A stretch of DNA of 64,000 nt from Microbacterium aurantiacum (GTDB lineage Bacteria > Actinomycetota > Actinomycetes > Actinomycetales > Microbacteriaceae). The position numbers were made by a program, and so were the translations under genes. A model generated the notes under the pieces. The model searched no databases. It saw only the letters and a list, made by a program, of their open reading frames with translations, and was not told the origin of the DNA. Positions 7,851-15,627 of this stretch are shown piece after piece. The stretch spans positions 186,001 through 250,000 of the forward strand of contig NZ_JAJPDW010000001.1 in NCBI RefSeq assembly GCF_021654035.1, written 5' to 3'. Every line of letters begins with the position of its first letter. The first letter of the stretch is position 1.

Positions 7851-7909
7851 CGCTCGCGTCGATCCTGCCGCGCGGCCCCGATCGGCGTTCCCCGGCGGAG
7901 AATCGAAGG

Positions 7910-8656
7910 GTGACGATCCCGGCCCACGCCCCCGCGCTGCCCTCGCGCGCAGTGCTGTCGCAGGTGTGGAGCCACGCCGTCTTCGTGCACTGGCGGGTCG
8001 ATCCCGCGCAGGTCGCCCCGCTGCTTCCGCCGGGTGTCCGCCCGGACGTGTTCGACGGGTCGGCATGGGTGGGGCTCGTGCCGTTCGTCCTGTCGCGCTT
8101 CCGCTTCCTGCCGCTTCCCGCGGTGCCGTGGCTCGGAACCTTCGCCGAGATCAACGTCCGCACCTACGGCGTCGATGCCGCCGGGCGTCGGGGGGTCGTC
8201 TTCCGCACGCTCGAGGCCGAGCACCTCCCGCCGGTGCTCGCGGCGCGGGCGCTGTTCGGCCTGCCCTACCGGTGGGCGTCGATCGGACTCCAGACGGATG
8301 CCGCGGCATCGGTCGTGGCCTTCCGCTCGCGCCGGCGCGACGCGAGGGGCCGCCCGCGCGGCCCGGGCACGCGCATCGCCGTCCGCGTGGGCGACGAGGT
8401 CGTCGACAGCGACCTCTCGCGCTTCCTCACCGCGCGATGGGGGTTCCACGAGCGCCATCTCGGCGCGACGCGGTGGGCGCAGAACTGCCACGAGGAATGG
8501 CCGTTGCGGACCGCGGAGCTCCTCGAGCTGGACGACGAGCTCGTCGCCGATGCGGGGTTCCCCGGGCTCGCGGCGCGGTCGCCGGACTCGGTGCTCGCGA
8601 TGCCGGCGGGGCATCCGGGGTTCGTCACCCGCTTCGCGCGGGCCCGCCGGATCTGA
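7910..8656 (+). CDS. DUF2071 / YqjF-family protein
   Basis: A 248-residue protein of the DUF2071 family (B. subtilis YqjF-like), recognised by the WSHAVFVHWRVDPAQVAPLLPPGV opening split over residues ~20-43, the WVGLVPFVLSRFR strand and the EINVRTYGVDAAGRRGVVFRTLEAE segment. Biochemical function is unknown; the fold resembles acetoacetate decarboxylase-like barrels. The GTG start has a GAGAAT hexamer 6 nt upstream in place of a normal ribosome-binding site. It stands alone between the CNNM gene and a convergent small zinc protein. Confidence 0.8.
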   Translation: MTIPAHAPALPSRAVLSQVWSHAVFVHWRVDPAQVAPLLPPGVRPDVFDGSAWVGLVPFVLSRFRFLPLPAVPWLGTFAEINVRTYGVDAAGRRGVVFRTLEAEHLPPVLAARALFGLPYRWASIGLQTDAAASVVAFRSRRRDARGRPRGPGTRIAVRVGDEVVDSDLSRFLTARWGFHERHLGATRWAQNCHEEWPLRTAELLELDDELVADAGFPGLAARSPDSVLAMPAGHPGFVTRFARARRI

Positions 8657-8680
8657 CACAGGTCGGGCGGTGCCCCGCGC

Positions 8681-9076
8681 TCAGCGCGCGCGACGGATGC
8701 GGATGGGACCGCGCGCGGTGGAAGGGTCGACGACCGTGCCGCGCTGGGTGATCTCCACCTCGCCGGCGGCGACGAGCCGGCGTGCGGCGCGCCGCGCCGG
8801 TTCCATGAGGTCGCGCCAGTCGTCACCGCCGACCGATCGCGCGGCCTCCGACGGGCAGATCGTCGCGGTCGCCGCCCGCGCGGCGAGAAGCTCGCGGATC
8901 GCGTCCTCGAGGGCGGTGTCCACCGTCCGCACGCCGCGGCGCCGGCACGCGTCCGAGCAGTAGGCGACCTGGTCCCAGTTCGCCGCCCACTTCCTACGCC
9001 ACTGCATCTCGCGGCCGCACGATGCGCACGTCTTCGATTCCGACCGTGGGTCGGGTGTCGATCGCGACCGGCCCAC
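8681..9076 (-). CDS. DUF2256 and DUF3253 domain protein
   Basis: A predicted 131-residue protein. The N-terminal half has a four-cysteine zinc knuckle, KTCASCG followed by YCSDAC about 20 residues later, as in DUF2256. The C-terminal half (ALEDAIRELLAARAATATICPSEAAR ... GEVEITQRGTVVDP, in parts) is a small winged-helix-like DUF3253 domain. The GTG start lies 8 nt after the stop of the small Asp23-like gene, so it may be the last gene of the sigma/Asp23 operon. The exact start is uncertain. Function is unknown. Confidence 0.72.
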   Translation of the reverse strand: MGRSRSTPDPRSESKTCASCGREMQWRRKWAANWDQVAYCSDACRRRGVRTVDTALEDAIRELLAARAATATICPSEAARSVGGDDWRDLMEPARRAARRLVAAGEVEITQRGTVVDPSTARGPIRIRRAR

Positions 9077-9083
9077 GCCGGTC

Positions 9084-9395
9084 TCAGTGAATGCGGGCGA
9101 TCTGCACCGTGATCGTCGCGTCCTCGGGGGAGTTCTCGGCGAGCACGTCGGCGACGCGGCGCGCGGTCTCCGGTGTGTCGTACTCGGGATCCGTGGCGAT
9201 GCGGGCCGCAACCCGGGGGATGCCGTCGCGCACCGACACGGCGATGTCGGCCTGCCGCTCGCCGGAGCGCCCGGTCGCGGCGGCGAGGATGCCGGAGATC
9301 TGCTGCAGCGGTGAGCCGTACACGTCGACGACGCCGTCGACCGCGCGCACGCGGGAGACCAGACCGCCGTCCGGTTCAGGAGTGGTGAGAGTCAT
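9084..9395 (-). CDS. Small Asp23-like protein of the envelope-stress operon
   Basis: A 103-residue soluble protein. The C-terminal stretch (IAVSVRDGIPRVAARIATDP, then PETARRVADVLAENSP and TITVQIARI) resembles the second half of Asp23/Gls24 domains, which form small alpha/beta modules near the membrane. The ATG overlaps the stop of the Asp23 fusion gene (ATGA), so the two are coupled. The longer reading frame upstream is the antisense image of its neighbour and was dropped. No membrane segment. The exact role is unknown. Confidence 0.7.
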   Translation of the reverse strand: MTLTTPEPDGGLVSRVRAVDGVVDVYGSPLQQISGILAAATGRSGERQADIAVSVRDGIPRVAARIATDPEYDTPETARRVADVLAENSPEDATITVQIARIH

Positions 9396-9982
9396 GACGA
9401 TTCCTTGTCGGACGCGTAGCCGTGGAGGTCCTCCACCGTGATGTTGACCCCCACGACCTTCAGCTCGGTGTGCTGGTTCAGGGCCGTGTAGACCAGGTCG
9501 CGGACGCGCGCGGTCGTCTCCGGCACGGGCAACCCCCACGCGATGCTGGCGGTGACATCGACCTCGACGGGCTCCCCGGGGATCTCGGCGTCGCCGATGA
9601 TCTGGGTGCGGCCGATGTAGACGCCCGGCACGGCATCCCCCGTCTCGCGGATGAGCGCGCGCACCGCGCCCTCCGTGACCGAGATCGACACGCGCGGGTC
9701 GTCGTGGTGGATCGGGAAGCTGCGCCCCGCGCGCAGCTCGGAGCGGACCGCCGACAGGATGCCGTTGAGCCAGTCCTGCGGGGGAGGGGGAAGGCGCTCC
9801 GCGTCGTCGACCATGAGGTCGCGCGACAGCCGGCCGACCCGCTCGAGCGCGTCGAGGGCGTTGAGGCAGTCGGGGCAGGACTCGATGTGCGCGTCGGCGG
9901 GGATGCGACCGGCGGTGAGGTAGTCGCTCAGTTCGTCGACGGTGCGCCCGCAGTCCAGGACCTCGGGGGGAGTCTGGGTCAT
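9392..9982 (-). CDS. Anti-sigma-type zinc finger fused to an Asp23/Gls24 domain
   Basis: A 196-residue protein with two parts. Residues 1-60 look like an anti-sigma ZAS domain: C11, DELSDYL, then HIESCPDC giving the H-x3-C-x2-C zinc motif at H32, C36 and C39. Residues ~90-190 are an Asp23/Gls24 domain (VSISVTEGAVRALIRE, VPGVYIGRT, VEVDVTASIAWGLPVPE, VVGVNITVEDLHG). The gene is coupled by ATGA overlaps to the ECF sigma factor before it and the small Asp23-like gene after it. This layout suggests that the protein restrains the sigma factor and links it to the Asp23 envelope layer. No transmembrane segment is present, unlike many anti-sigma factors. Confidence 0.8.
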   Translation of the reverse strand: MTQTPPEVLDCGRTVDELSDYLTAGRIPADAHIESCPDCLNALDALERVGRLSRDLMVDDAERLPPPPQDWLNGILSAVRSELRAGRSFPIHHDDPRVSISVTEGAVRALIRETGDAVPGVYIGRTQIIGDAEIPGEPVEVDVTASIAWGLPVPETTARVRDLVYTALNQHTELKVVGVNITVEDLHGYASDKESS

Positions 9983-10560
9983 CGCCAGTCCTCCATCCGG
10001 ATCGCGATCGAACTCCGTGCTCGTGACAGCAAGCCTCTCACGGTGCTGGCGCTCGTGGTCATCTCCTCGGCGATCTCGGCGTAGCTGAGGTCGGCGACCT
10101 CGCGCAGCAGCCACGCGCGTCGCTGGTCCTCGGGCAGTTCGTCCAACGCCGCCGACAGCGCGGCGAGCTGGGCCTGCCGCACCGCGCGGACCTCCGGATC
10201 GGGGTGTGCGCTCTGCACCAGGGGGACGTCCTCGATCGGAACGTCGGCGGTACGGCGGCGGAGGCGTGCGAACGCCTCGCGGCTGGCGATGCGCATCAGC
10301 CACGCGCGGACGGCGGAGCCGTCCCGCAGGGAGGGGAGCTGCTTCCACGCGGTGATGAACGCGTCCTGCACGACGTCGTCGGCCTCGCTCAGCGATCCCA
10401 CGATCCGGGATACGTACGCGCGCATGAGGGAGCTGTGCCGCCGTACGATCTCACCGAACGCGGTCGCATCGCCGTCCACGGCGCGCTCGACCAGGATCTG
10501 ATCGGATGCCGCGGACAACGGTGATCCCGTCGCCGCAGCGTCCCCCGTGGTGCCGCCCAT
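9979..10560 (-). CDS. ECF-type RNA polymerase sigma factor
   Basis: A 193-residue sigma-70 factor of the ECF group. Region 2 is seen as FGEIVRRHSSLMRAYVSRIVG and EADDVVQDAFITAWKQL (residues ~35-80) and region 4 as LDELPEDQRRAWLLREVADLSYAEIAEEM followed by the recognition helix STVRGLLSRAR (residues ~135-185). The ATG is preceded by GGGAGGTGGGGG. It heads a three- or four-gene operon with the zinc-finger/Asp23 fusion as likely cognate anti-sigma factor, and is divergent from another Asp23 gene. Autoregulation through the shared 146-nt region is likely but no ECF promoter could be fixed by eye. Confidence 0.9.
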   Translation of the reverse strand: MGGTTGDAAATGSPLSAASDQILVERAVDGDATAFGEIVRRHSSLMRAYVSRIVGSLSEADDVVQDAFITAWKQLPSLRDGSAVRAWLMRIASREAFARLRRRTADVPIEDVPLVQSAHPDPEVRAVRQAQLAALSAALDELPEDQRRAWLLREVADLSYAEIAEEMTTSASTVRGLLSRARSSIAIRMEDWR

Positions 10561-10655
10561 CCCCCACCTCCCAGCAAACGCTCAGGATCTTCATCGTGAC
10601 GAATTCGGCGGGACGACCCTCCTATTCGCAGAGCAAAGGTAACGCTCGCCTATCG

Positions 10656-10668
10656 CCCCGAATCGGGG
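10656..10668. promoter_or_regulatory. Palindrome in the divergent sigma/asp23 promoter region
   Basis: CCCCGA and TCGGGG flank a single A. It lies between the divergent ECF sigma and Asp23 genes, 39 nt before the latter's start, and could be an operator or a small hairpin. The remaining 146-nt region also holds AAAGGAG, the ribosome-binding site of the Asp23 gene. Confidence 0.35.
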
Positions 10669-10706
10669 TTGATTTCCCCTCGTTCGACAGATAAAGGAGC
10701 CGGCTC

Positions 10707-11198
10707 ATGGCCACCAACGACATCACAACCACCTCCGCCGACGAGACGCGTGCCCCGAAGAGCGCCGCGTCGCGCGTGGACCGTCCCGCCTCGGCCTTCA
10801 CGGGCGCGCGCGACGAGAACGCCGCCGGCCGCACCACGATCTCCGACGGCGTGGTGGCCAAGGTCGCCGGCATCGCCGCGCGCGAGGTCCCCGGGGTCTA
10901 CGCCCTCGGCGGCGGAGGAGCCCGCGCGTTCGGCGCGATCCGCGACGCGATCAACGCCACCGACCTCACGCAGGGCGTCAAGGTCGAGGTCGGCGAGACG
11001 CAGGCCGCGGCCGACCTGACCATCGTGGTGGAGTACCCGTCGCCCATCCAGGAGGTCGCCGGGAACGTCCGCGCCGCCGTCGCCGGTGCCATCTCGCGCC
11101 TCGTGGGCCTGGAGGTCGTCGAGGTCAACGTCGAGGTGAACGACGTGCACATCCCCGGCGACGACAGCAACGACGACGAGCCCTCGCGCGTCTCCTGA
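10707..11198 (+). CDS. Asp23/Gls24 family envelope stress protein
   Basis: A 163-residue Asp23/Gls24 protein. After a Thr/Ala-rich N-terminal tail of about 40 residues comes the domain: TTISDGVVAKVAGIAAREVPGVY (split across residues ~43-65), a Gly-rich turn, VKVEVGETQAAADLTIVVEY, VRAAVAGAISRLVGLEVVEVNVEV and VNDVHIP near the end. Asp23 proteins coat the inner face of the membrane through a partner and respond to cell-envelope stress. The ATG has AAAGGAG in good position. It is divergent from the sigma operon and likely a member of its regulon. Confidence 0.88.
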   Translation: MATNDITTTSADETRAPKSAASRVDRPASAFTGARDENAAGRTTISDGVVAKVAGIAAREVPGVYALGGGGARAFGAIRDAINATDLTQGVKVEVGETQAAADLTIVVEYPSPIQEVAGNVRAAVAGAISRLVGLEVVEVNVEVNDVHIPGDDSNDDEPSRVS

Positions 11199-11253
11199 TC
11201 GAGACCGCGCTCTGCGGTTCCCCACCCTTCGGGACGTCGTCGACGTCGGCCCG

Positions 11254-11259
11254 TAGGGT
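11254..11259 (+). promoter_or_regulatory. -10 box (TAGGGT) of a leaderless promoter
   Basis: TAGGGT ends 7 nt before the ATG of the GH13 glucosidase; no ribosome-binding site is needed if the transcript starts at the A of ATG. Confidence 0.5.
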
Positions 11260-11266
11260 GGGGGCC

Positions 11267-13000
11267 ATGAGCGCCGAGTACGCATGGTGGACCTCCGCGG
11301 TGGTCTACCAGATCTACCCCCGTTCGTTCCAGGACTCCGACGGCGACGGCATCGGCGACCTGCGCGGAATCCTCCGCCGCGTCGACCATCTCGACGAGCT
11401 CGGCGTCGATGTCGTGTGGTTCTCGCCGCTGTACCGCAGCCCGCAGGACGACAACGGGTACGACATCAGCGACTACCAGGACGTGGATCCGCTGTTCGGC
11501 ACCCTCGACGACCTCGACGAGGTCATCGGAGCTCTGCACGAGCGCGGGATCAAAGTGGTCATGGACCTCGTCGTCAACCACACCAGCGACGAGCATCCGT
11601 GGTTCATCGAGTCGCGCTCGACCCGCGACAGCCCGAAGCGCGACTGGTACTGGTGGCGCGACCCCCGCGACGGATTCGAGCCCGGGACACGCGGCTCCGA
11701 ACCCACGAACTGGGGCTCCTTCTTCTCCGGCCCCGCCTGGGAGTGGGACGAGCAGACCGGGCAGTACTACCTGCACCTGTTCAGCCGCAAGCAGCCCGAC
11801 CTCAACTGGGAGAACCCGGAGGTGCGCGAGGCCGTCTACGCGATGATGCGCTGGTGGCTCGACCGCGGGGTTGACGGCTTCCGGATGGACGTCATCAACC
11901 TCATCTCCAAAGACGTCGGTCCGGACGGTGCGCTCTCCGACGCCCCGGTCGCGAGCGGCCTGTACGGCGATGCCACCGCCGCGAGCGCCAACGGCCCGCG
12001 GCTGCATGAGTTCCTCCAGGAGATGCACCGCGAGGTGTTCGCGGGACGCCGGGAGTCGCTGCTCCTCGTCGGCGAGACCCCCGGTGCGACCGTCGAGGAC
12101 GCGCAGCTGTTCACCGACCCTGCGCGCGCCGAGCTCGACATGGTCTTCACGTTCGAGCACATGGGACTCGACACCGTCGACGGCGACCGCTTCCAGCACC
12201 GGCCCCTCGACCTCCGCGACCTCAAGGCGACGCTCACGCGGTGGCAGGCGGGCCTCGCCGAGACGGGGTGGAACTCGCTCTACTGGGACAACCACGATCA
12301 GCCGCGCGTCGTCTCCCGCTTCGGCGACGACGGCGAGCACCGTGTCGCCTCCGCGACGGCGCTCGCGACGGTCCTGCACCTGCACCGCGGCACCCCGTAC
12401 ATCTACCAGGGCGAGGAGCTCGGGATGACGGATGCCGGTTTCACGTCGTTCGATCAGTACCGCGACATCGAGTCGTTGCGTTACGTCGAGGAGAAGCGGG
12501 CGATCGGCGAATTCGACGACGAGCAGCTGCTGCGCGCCCTCGCCTTCGGCAGCCGCGACAACGCGCGGACCCCCGTCCAGTGGGACGCCTCGGCGCACGC
12601 CGGCTTCACCACGGGCGAGCCGTGGATCCAGGTCAACCCGAACCACGACCGGATCAACGCGGAGGACGCCCGCGCCGATCCGGCGTCGGTGTTCCACTAC
12701 TACCGACGGCTCATCGCGCTCCGCCACGACGATCCCGTCGTGCAGACCGGGGCGTTCACCCTGGTCTGGCCGGAGGACACCGAGGTCTACGCGTTCCACC
12801 GCGCGCAGGACGGCATCCGTCTCACCCTCGTCGCCAACTGCTCGAGCGACACCGTGGAGAGGGATGCCGCCGAGCTGCGCGTCGAGGGGGCGAGCGTCGT
12901 GATCGCCAACCACGACGACCCGCCGCAGGCGCCGTCGGGACGCCTGCGGCTGCGGCCGTGGGAGTGCGTGGTCTACCGCGTGGAGGAGTCCGCGGCCTGA
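11267..13000 (+). CDS. GH13 alpha-glucosidase / oligo-1,6-glucosidase-like
   Basis: A 577-residue cytoplasmic (beta/alpha)8-barrel enzyme of family GH13, probably subfamily 31. It opens with the typical WWTSAVVYQIYPRSFQD and has the four conserved regions: DLVVNHTS (I), GFRMDVIN with nucleophile D208 (II), LLVGETPG with acid/base E270 (III), and DNHDQPR with D344 (IV). Length matches alpha-glucosidases that cut short maltose- or isomaltose-type oligosaccharides. The ATG is chosen over a GTG three codons earlier because of the -10 box spacing. No sugar transporter or LacI-type regulator is next to it, so its induction cannot be read from context. Confidence 0.9.
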   Translation: MSAEYAWWTSAVVYQIYPRSFQDSDGDGIGDLRGILRRVDHLDELGVDVVWFSPLYRSPQDDNGYDISDYQDVDPLFGTLDDLDEVIGALHERGIKVVMDLVVNHTSDEHPWFIESRSTRDSPKRDWYWWRDPRDGFEPGTRGSEPTNWGSFFSGPAWEWDEQTGQYYLHLFSRKQPDLNWENPEVREAVYAMMRWWLDRGVDGFRMDVINLISKDVGPDGALSDAPVASGLYGDATAASANGPRLHEFLQEMHREVFAGRRESLLLVGETPGATVEDAQLFTDPARAELDMVFTFEHMGLDTVDGDRFQHRPLDLRDLKATLTRWQAGLAETGWNSLYWDNHDQPRVVSRFGDDGEHRVASATALATVLHLHRGTPYIYQGEELGMTDAGFTSFDQYRDIESLRYVEEKRAIGEFDDEQLLRALAFGSRDNARTPVQWDASAHAGFTTGEPWIQVNPNHDRINAEDARADPASVFHYYRRLIALRHDDPVVQTGAFTLVWPEDTEVYAFHRAQDGIRLTLVANCSSDTVERDAAELRVEGASVVIANHDDPPQAPSGRLRLRPWECVVYRVEESAA

Positions 13001-13009
13001 CTGAGGCCG

Positions 13010-14032
13010 CTACCCGGCGCCGACGGTCGCCTCGCCGGGGAGGACCCGCTTGACGACGTCGGTGAGGGTGACGACGCCGATCGCGCGTTCCTCGGATTCG
13101 ACGACGACCAGCTGGACGCTCGCCTCGCGCATGCGCCGGAGCGCCTCGTGGACGAGCAGATCCTCCGGCAGGCGCAGGGCCGGGCGGGCGAGGGTCGTCA
13201 CGGGGTCCGTGTCGTCGCGCAGGAGCGTGTCGCGTACGTGCACGACCGAGCGCGGCTCACCGTCCCCGTCGAGGACGAGCACCCGCAGGTGGCCGGTGCG
13301 GCGCGCCGCCTCCCGCACGGCGGCGAGATCGGCATCCGTCGTCACGGCCGTCGGCGTCGCCGTCGGGACGGTGATGTCGCCGAGGGTCAGGTTCTCGAGC
13401 TCGATGACCTGCGAGATCTGGGTGCGCAGCTCCGGTTCGAGCACGCCCACCTGGCCGGAGTACTCCACGAGGTGACGGATGGTGTCCGCGTCGCGGCCGC
13501 CGACCGCGGCGCGGTCCACCGGCTCGACGCCGCTGCGGGCCACGAGGGCGTTCGCGATCCGGTTGACCCAGAGGAGGAAGGGACGAAGCGGCCAGACGTA
13601 GGCGCGTGCCGGGATGCCGACGATCCGCGCCGCCGTCTCGGGGTGCGCGATCGCCCACGACTTCGGGGCCATCTCGCCCACGACGAGGTGGAGGAAGGTC
13701 ACCGCGAGCAGCGACAGCGCGAACGCGGCGCCGCCGGCGAGCCACTCCGGCGCACCCCACGAGGCGAAGACCGGACCGAGCCACGCGTCGACCGCGGGCT
13801 TGGTGACGGCACCGAGGGCGAACGTGCAGGCCGTGATGCCGAGCTGGGCGCCGGCGAGCATGAGGGTGAGCTCGTTCATGCCCCGGAGCGCCGCGCGTGC
13901 CGACGGGTCGGTCGTGGCGGTCTCCTCCAGCCGGTGTCGACGCGCGCCGAGCAGCGCGAACTCGATGACGACGAAGAATGCACTCAAGACGATGAGTGCC
14001 ACCGTGGCGATCAGGACGATCCAGCCGTTCAT
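13010..14032 (-). CDS. CNNM/CorC family membrane protein lacking a CorC_HlyC domain
   Basis: A 340-residue member with a DUF21 membrane domain (residues ~1-190; FFVVIEFALLGARRHRLEE, GEMAPKSWAIAHPE) and a CBS pair (~205-335; DITVPTATPTAV, VLVLDGDGEPRSVVHV, VVVESEERAIGVVTLTDVV). It ends soon after the second CBS domain and so lacks the C-terminal CorC_HlyC domain seen in its neighbours. The ATG overlaps the stop of the paralog before it (ATGA), so both are made together and may form a heteromeric cation exporter. It is convergent to the GH13 gene with a 9-nt gap. Confidence 0.87.
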   Translation of the reverse strand: MNGWIVLIATVALIVLSAFFVVIEFALLGARRHRLEETATTDPSARAALRGMNELTLMLAGAQLGITACTFALGAVTKPAVDAWLGPVFASWGAPEWLAGGAAFALSLLAVTFLHLVVGEMAPKSWAIAHPETAARIVGIPARAYVWPLRPFLLWVNRIANALVARSGVEPVDRAAVGGRDADTIRHLVEYSGQVGVLEPELRTQISQVIELENLTLGDITVPTATPTAVTTDADLAAVREAARRTGHLRVLVLDGDGEPRSVVHVRDTLLRDDTDPVTTLARPALRLPEDLLVHEALRRMREASVQLVVVESEERAIGVVTLTDVVKRVLPGEATVGAG

Positions 14033-15447
14033 CGCGGTGCCTCCTCGGACTCGTGGGCAGCGTCCCCCAGGGCCTCGGATGCCTCCCGGTCGGCGTCCCG
14101 TTCGGTGACGAGTTGCACGCGCAGGACGTGCGGGACGTGCCGTTCGAGCTCCACGACCTCGATCAGGAGCGCGCGGGAGGTGTGGTCATCCTCGATGACG
14201 TCGGCGCCCTGGAGGGGGAGCTCGACGCGGACGGTGTCGCCCGGTTCGGGCAGACGCCCGGCGGCGGCGATCGCGAGTCCGGACAGGGTCTCGAAGTCGC
14301 CGCGTTCCAGATCGGCGCCGATGACGCGCTCGACCTCGTCGATGTGAAGGTCGCCGTCCATCTCCCACATGTCGTCCGCGGTCTGCACCGCGCCCGCGCC
14401 GTCCTCGGCGTCGTGCTCGTCGGAGATCTCGCCGACGAGTTCCTCAGCGAGGTCCTCCAGGGTCAGGACACCCGCGAATCCGCCGTACTCGTCGATGACG
14501 CAGGCGAGCTCGTTCTTCGTCTCGGTCAGCTGGCCGAAGGCATCCGGGAGGGGCATGAGGGTGGCGAGCACGAGCGGCTCGCGCATGATCGCGGTCACGG
14601 GGCGCGCGTCGTCCCGGTCGGTCCCGAGGACATCCACGAGATGGACGACGCCGACCGGCTCGTCGCGTTCGCCGATGACCGGGTAGCGCGTGTGCGCCTC
14701 CGCCATCAGGGCCCGGACGTGGGAGATCGGGTCGGTGACATGGACCACGTCGACCTGGACGCGCGGGATCATCGCGTGCTCGACATCCTGCTCGGGGAAA
14801 TCGAGGATGCGATCGAGCATCAGCGACAGCTCCTCGGGGAGGTCGCCGCTGTCGCGCGAATCCTCGATGATGTGCTCGAGATCCTTCGCCGTCGCCGACG
14901 TGTCCACGTCGTGGACGGGTTCCACCCGGACGAGACGGAGGAGACCCTCGGCGGACTTGTCGAACACCCAGATGAGCCATCCGAAGATCGTCAGGTAACC
15001 CAGGGTGGTCGGCGCGAGCGCGCGGGAGAGCGGCTCGGGATTCGCCAGCGCGAGGTTCTTCGGGTACAGCTCCCCGAAGATCATCTGCACGACGGAGGCG
15101 AGGACCAGCGCGCCGACGGTGCCGATCGTGATGCCGACGGCCGCGGGGACGCCGATGCCGCCGAGGAGTGTTCCCAGGGACTCGCCGATGAAGGGCTCGG
15201 CGACGTAGCCGACGAGGAGGCCGGTCACGGTGATGCCGAGCTGCGCCCCGGAGAGCATGAACGAGGTGCGCTGGGTGACCTTGAGTGCCCGACGAGCGGC
15301 GGTGTCACCGGCGTCGGCACGCGCGCGCAGCTTGGCGCGGTCCACCGACATGTAGGCGAACTCCTGCGCGACGAAGTAGCCGTTCGCGGCGATGATGACG
15401 GCCGTCAGGACGATGCCGAGGAGGAGGAAGAGCAGTGCGGTGATCAT
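14029..15447 (-). CDS. CNNM/CorC (hemolysin C-like) family protein, full-length
   Basis: A 472-residue paralog with DUF21 (residues ~1-195), two CBS domains (~210-345; AMIPRVQVDVVHV, ACVIDEYGGFAGVLTLEDLAEEL) and a CorC_HlyC domain (~365-440), followed by an acidic tail. Proteins of this family export or sense Mg2+/Co2+. It is the first gene of a two-gene unit with the shorter paralog. Upstream lies a 180-nt region shared with divergent chrA that contains a strong hairpin and a TACAAT -10-like box (15593-15598, minus strand). Confidence 0.87.
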   Translation of the reverse strand: MITALLFLLLGIVLTAVIIAANGYFVAQEFAYMSVDRAKLRARADAGDTAARRALKVTQRTSFMLSGAQLGITVTGLLVGYVAEPFIGESLGTLLGGIGVPAAVGITIGTVGALVLASVVQMIFGELYPKNLALANPEPLSRALAPTTLGYLTIFGWLIWVFDKSAEGLLRLVRVEPVHDVDTSATAKDLEHIIEDSRDSGDLPEELSLMLDRILDFPEQDVEHAMIPRVQVDVVHVTDPISHVRALMAEAHTRYPVIGERDEPVGVVHLVDVLGTDRDDARPVTAIMREPLVLATLMPLPDAFGQLTETKNELACVIDEYGGFAGVLTLEDLAEELVGEISDEHDAEDGAGAVQTADDMWEMDGDLHIDEVERVIGADLERGDFETLSGLAIAAAGRLPEPGDTVRVELPLQGADVIEDDHTSRALLIEVVELERHVPHVLRVQLVTERDADREASEALGDAAHESEEAPR

Positions 15448-15515
15448 GAAAGGATCACCCCCCGCGCCGAACGCGAGGAAAAGGGGACAGGGGCGAGGAC
15501 GCCCGGACTATGACC

Positions 15516-15537
15516 GGGGTCGTCTGTCGACGACCCC
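15516..15537. promoter_or_regulatory. Perfect 9-bp hairpin in the leader of the CNNM pair
   Basis: GGGGTCGTC and GACGACCCC are separated by TGTC. It lies between the divergent CNNM and chrA genes, and on the minus strand between a TACAAT box and the CNNM start codon, so it would be part of a roughly 140-nt leader. No known riboswitch motif was recognised, and no T-run follows. Confidence 0.4.
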
Positions 15538-15614
15538 GCGCGTGAGTGTCCGTTCAAGTGCTGGTATGCACCTCCGAGTGAGAATGCTGATCATTGTAGG
15601 ACACCGTTACCGGG

Positions 15615-15620
15615 TATTGT
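15615..15620 (+). promoter_or_regulatory. -10 box (TATTGT) of a leaderless promoter for chrA
   Basis: TATTGT ends 7 nt before the GTG start of the chromate transporter gene. Confidence 0.5.
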
Positions 15621-15627
15621 CCCGCCC

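Noticed and set aside
15448..15627. M-box (magnesium) riboswitch before the CNNM pair
   Set aside because: A hairpin is present but the conserved M-box core sequences were not found on the minus strand.
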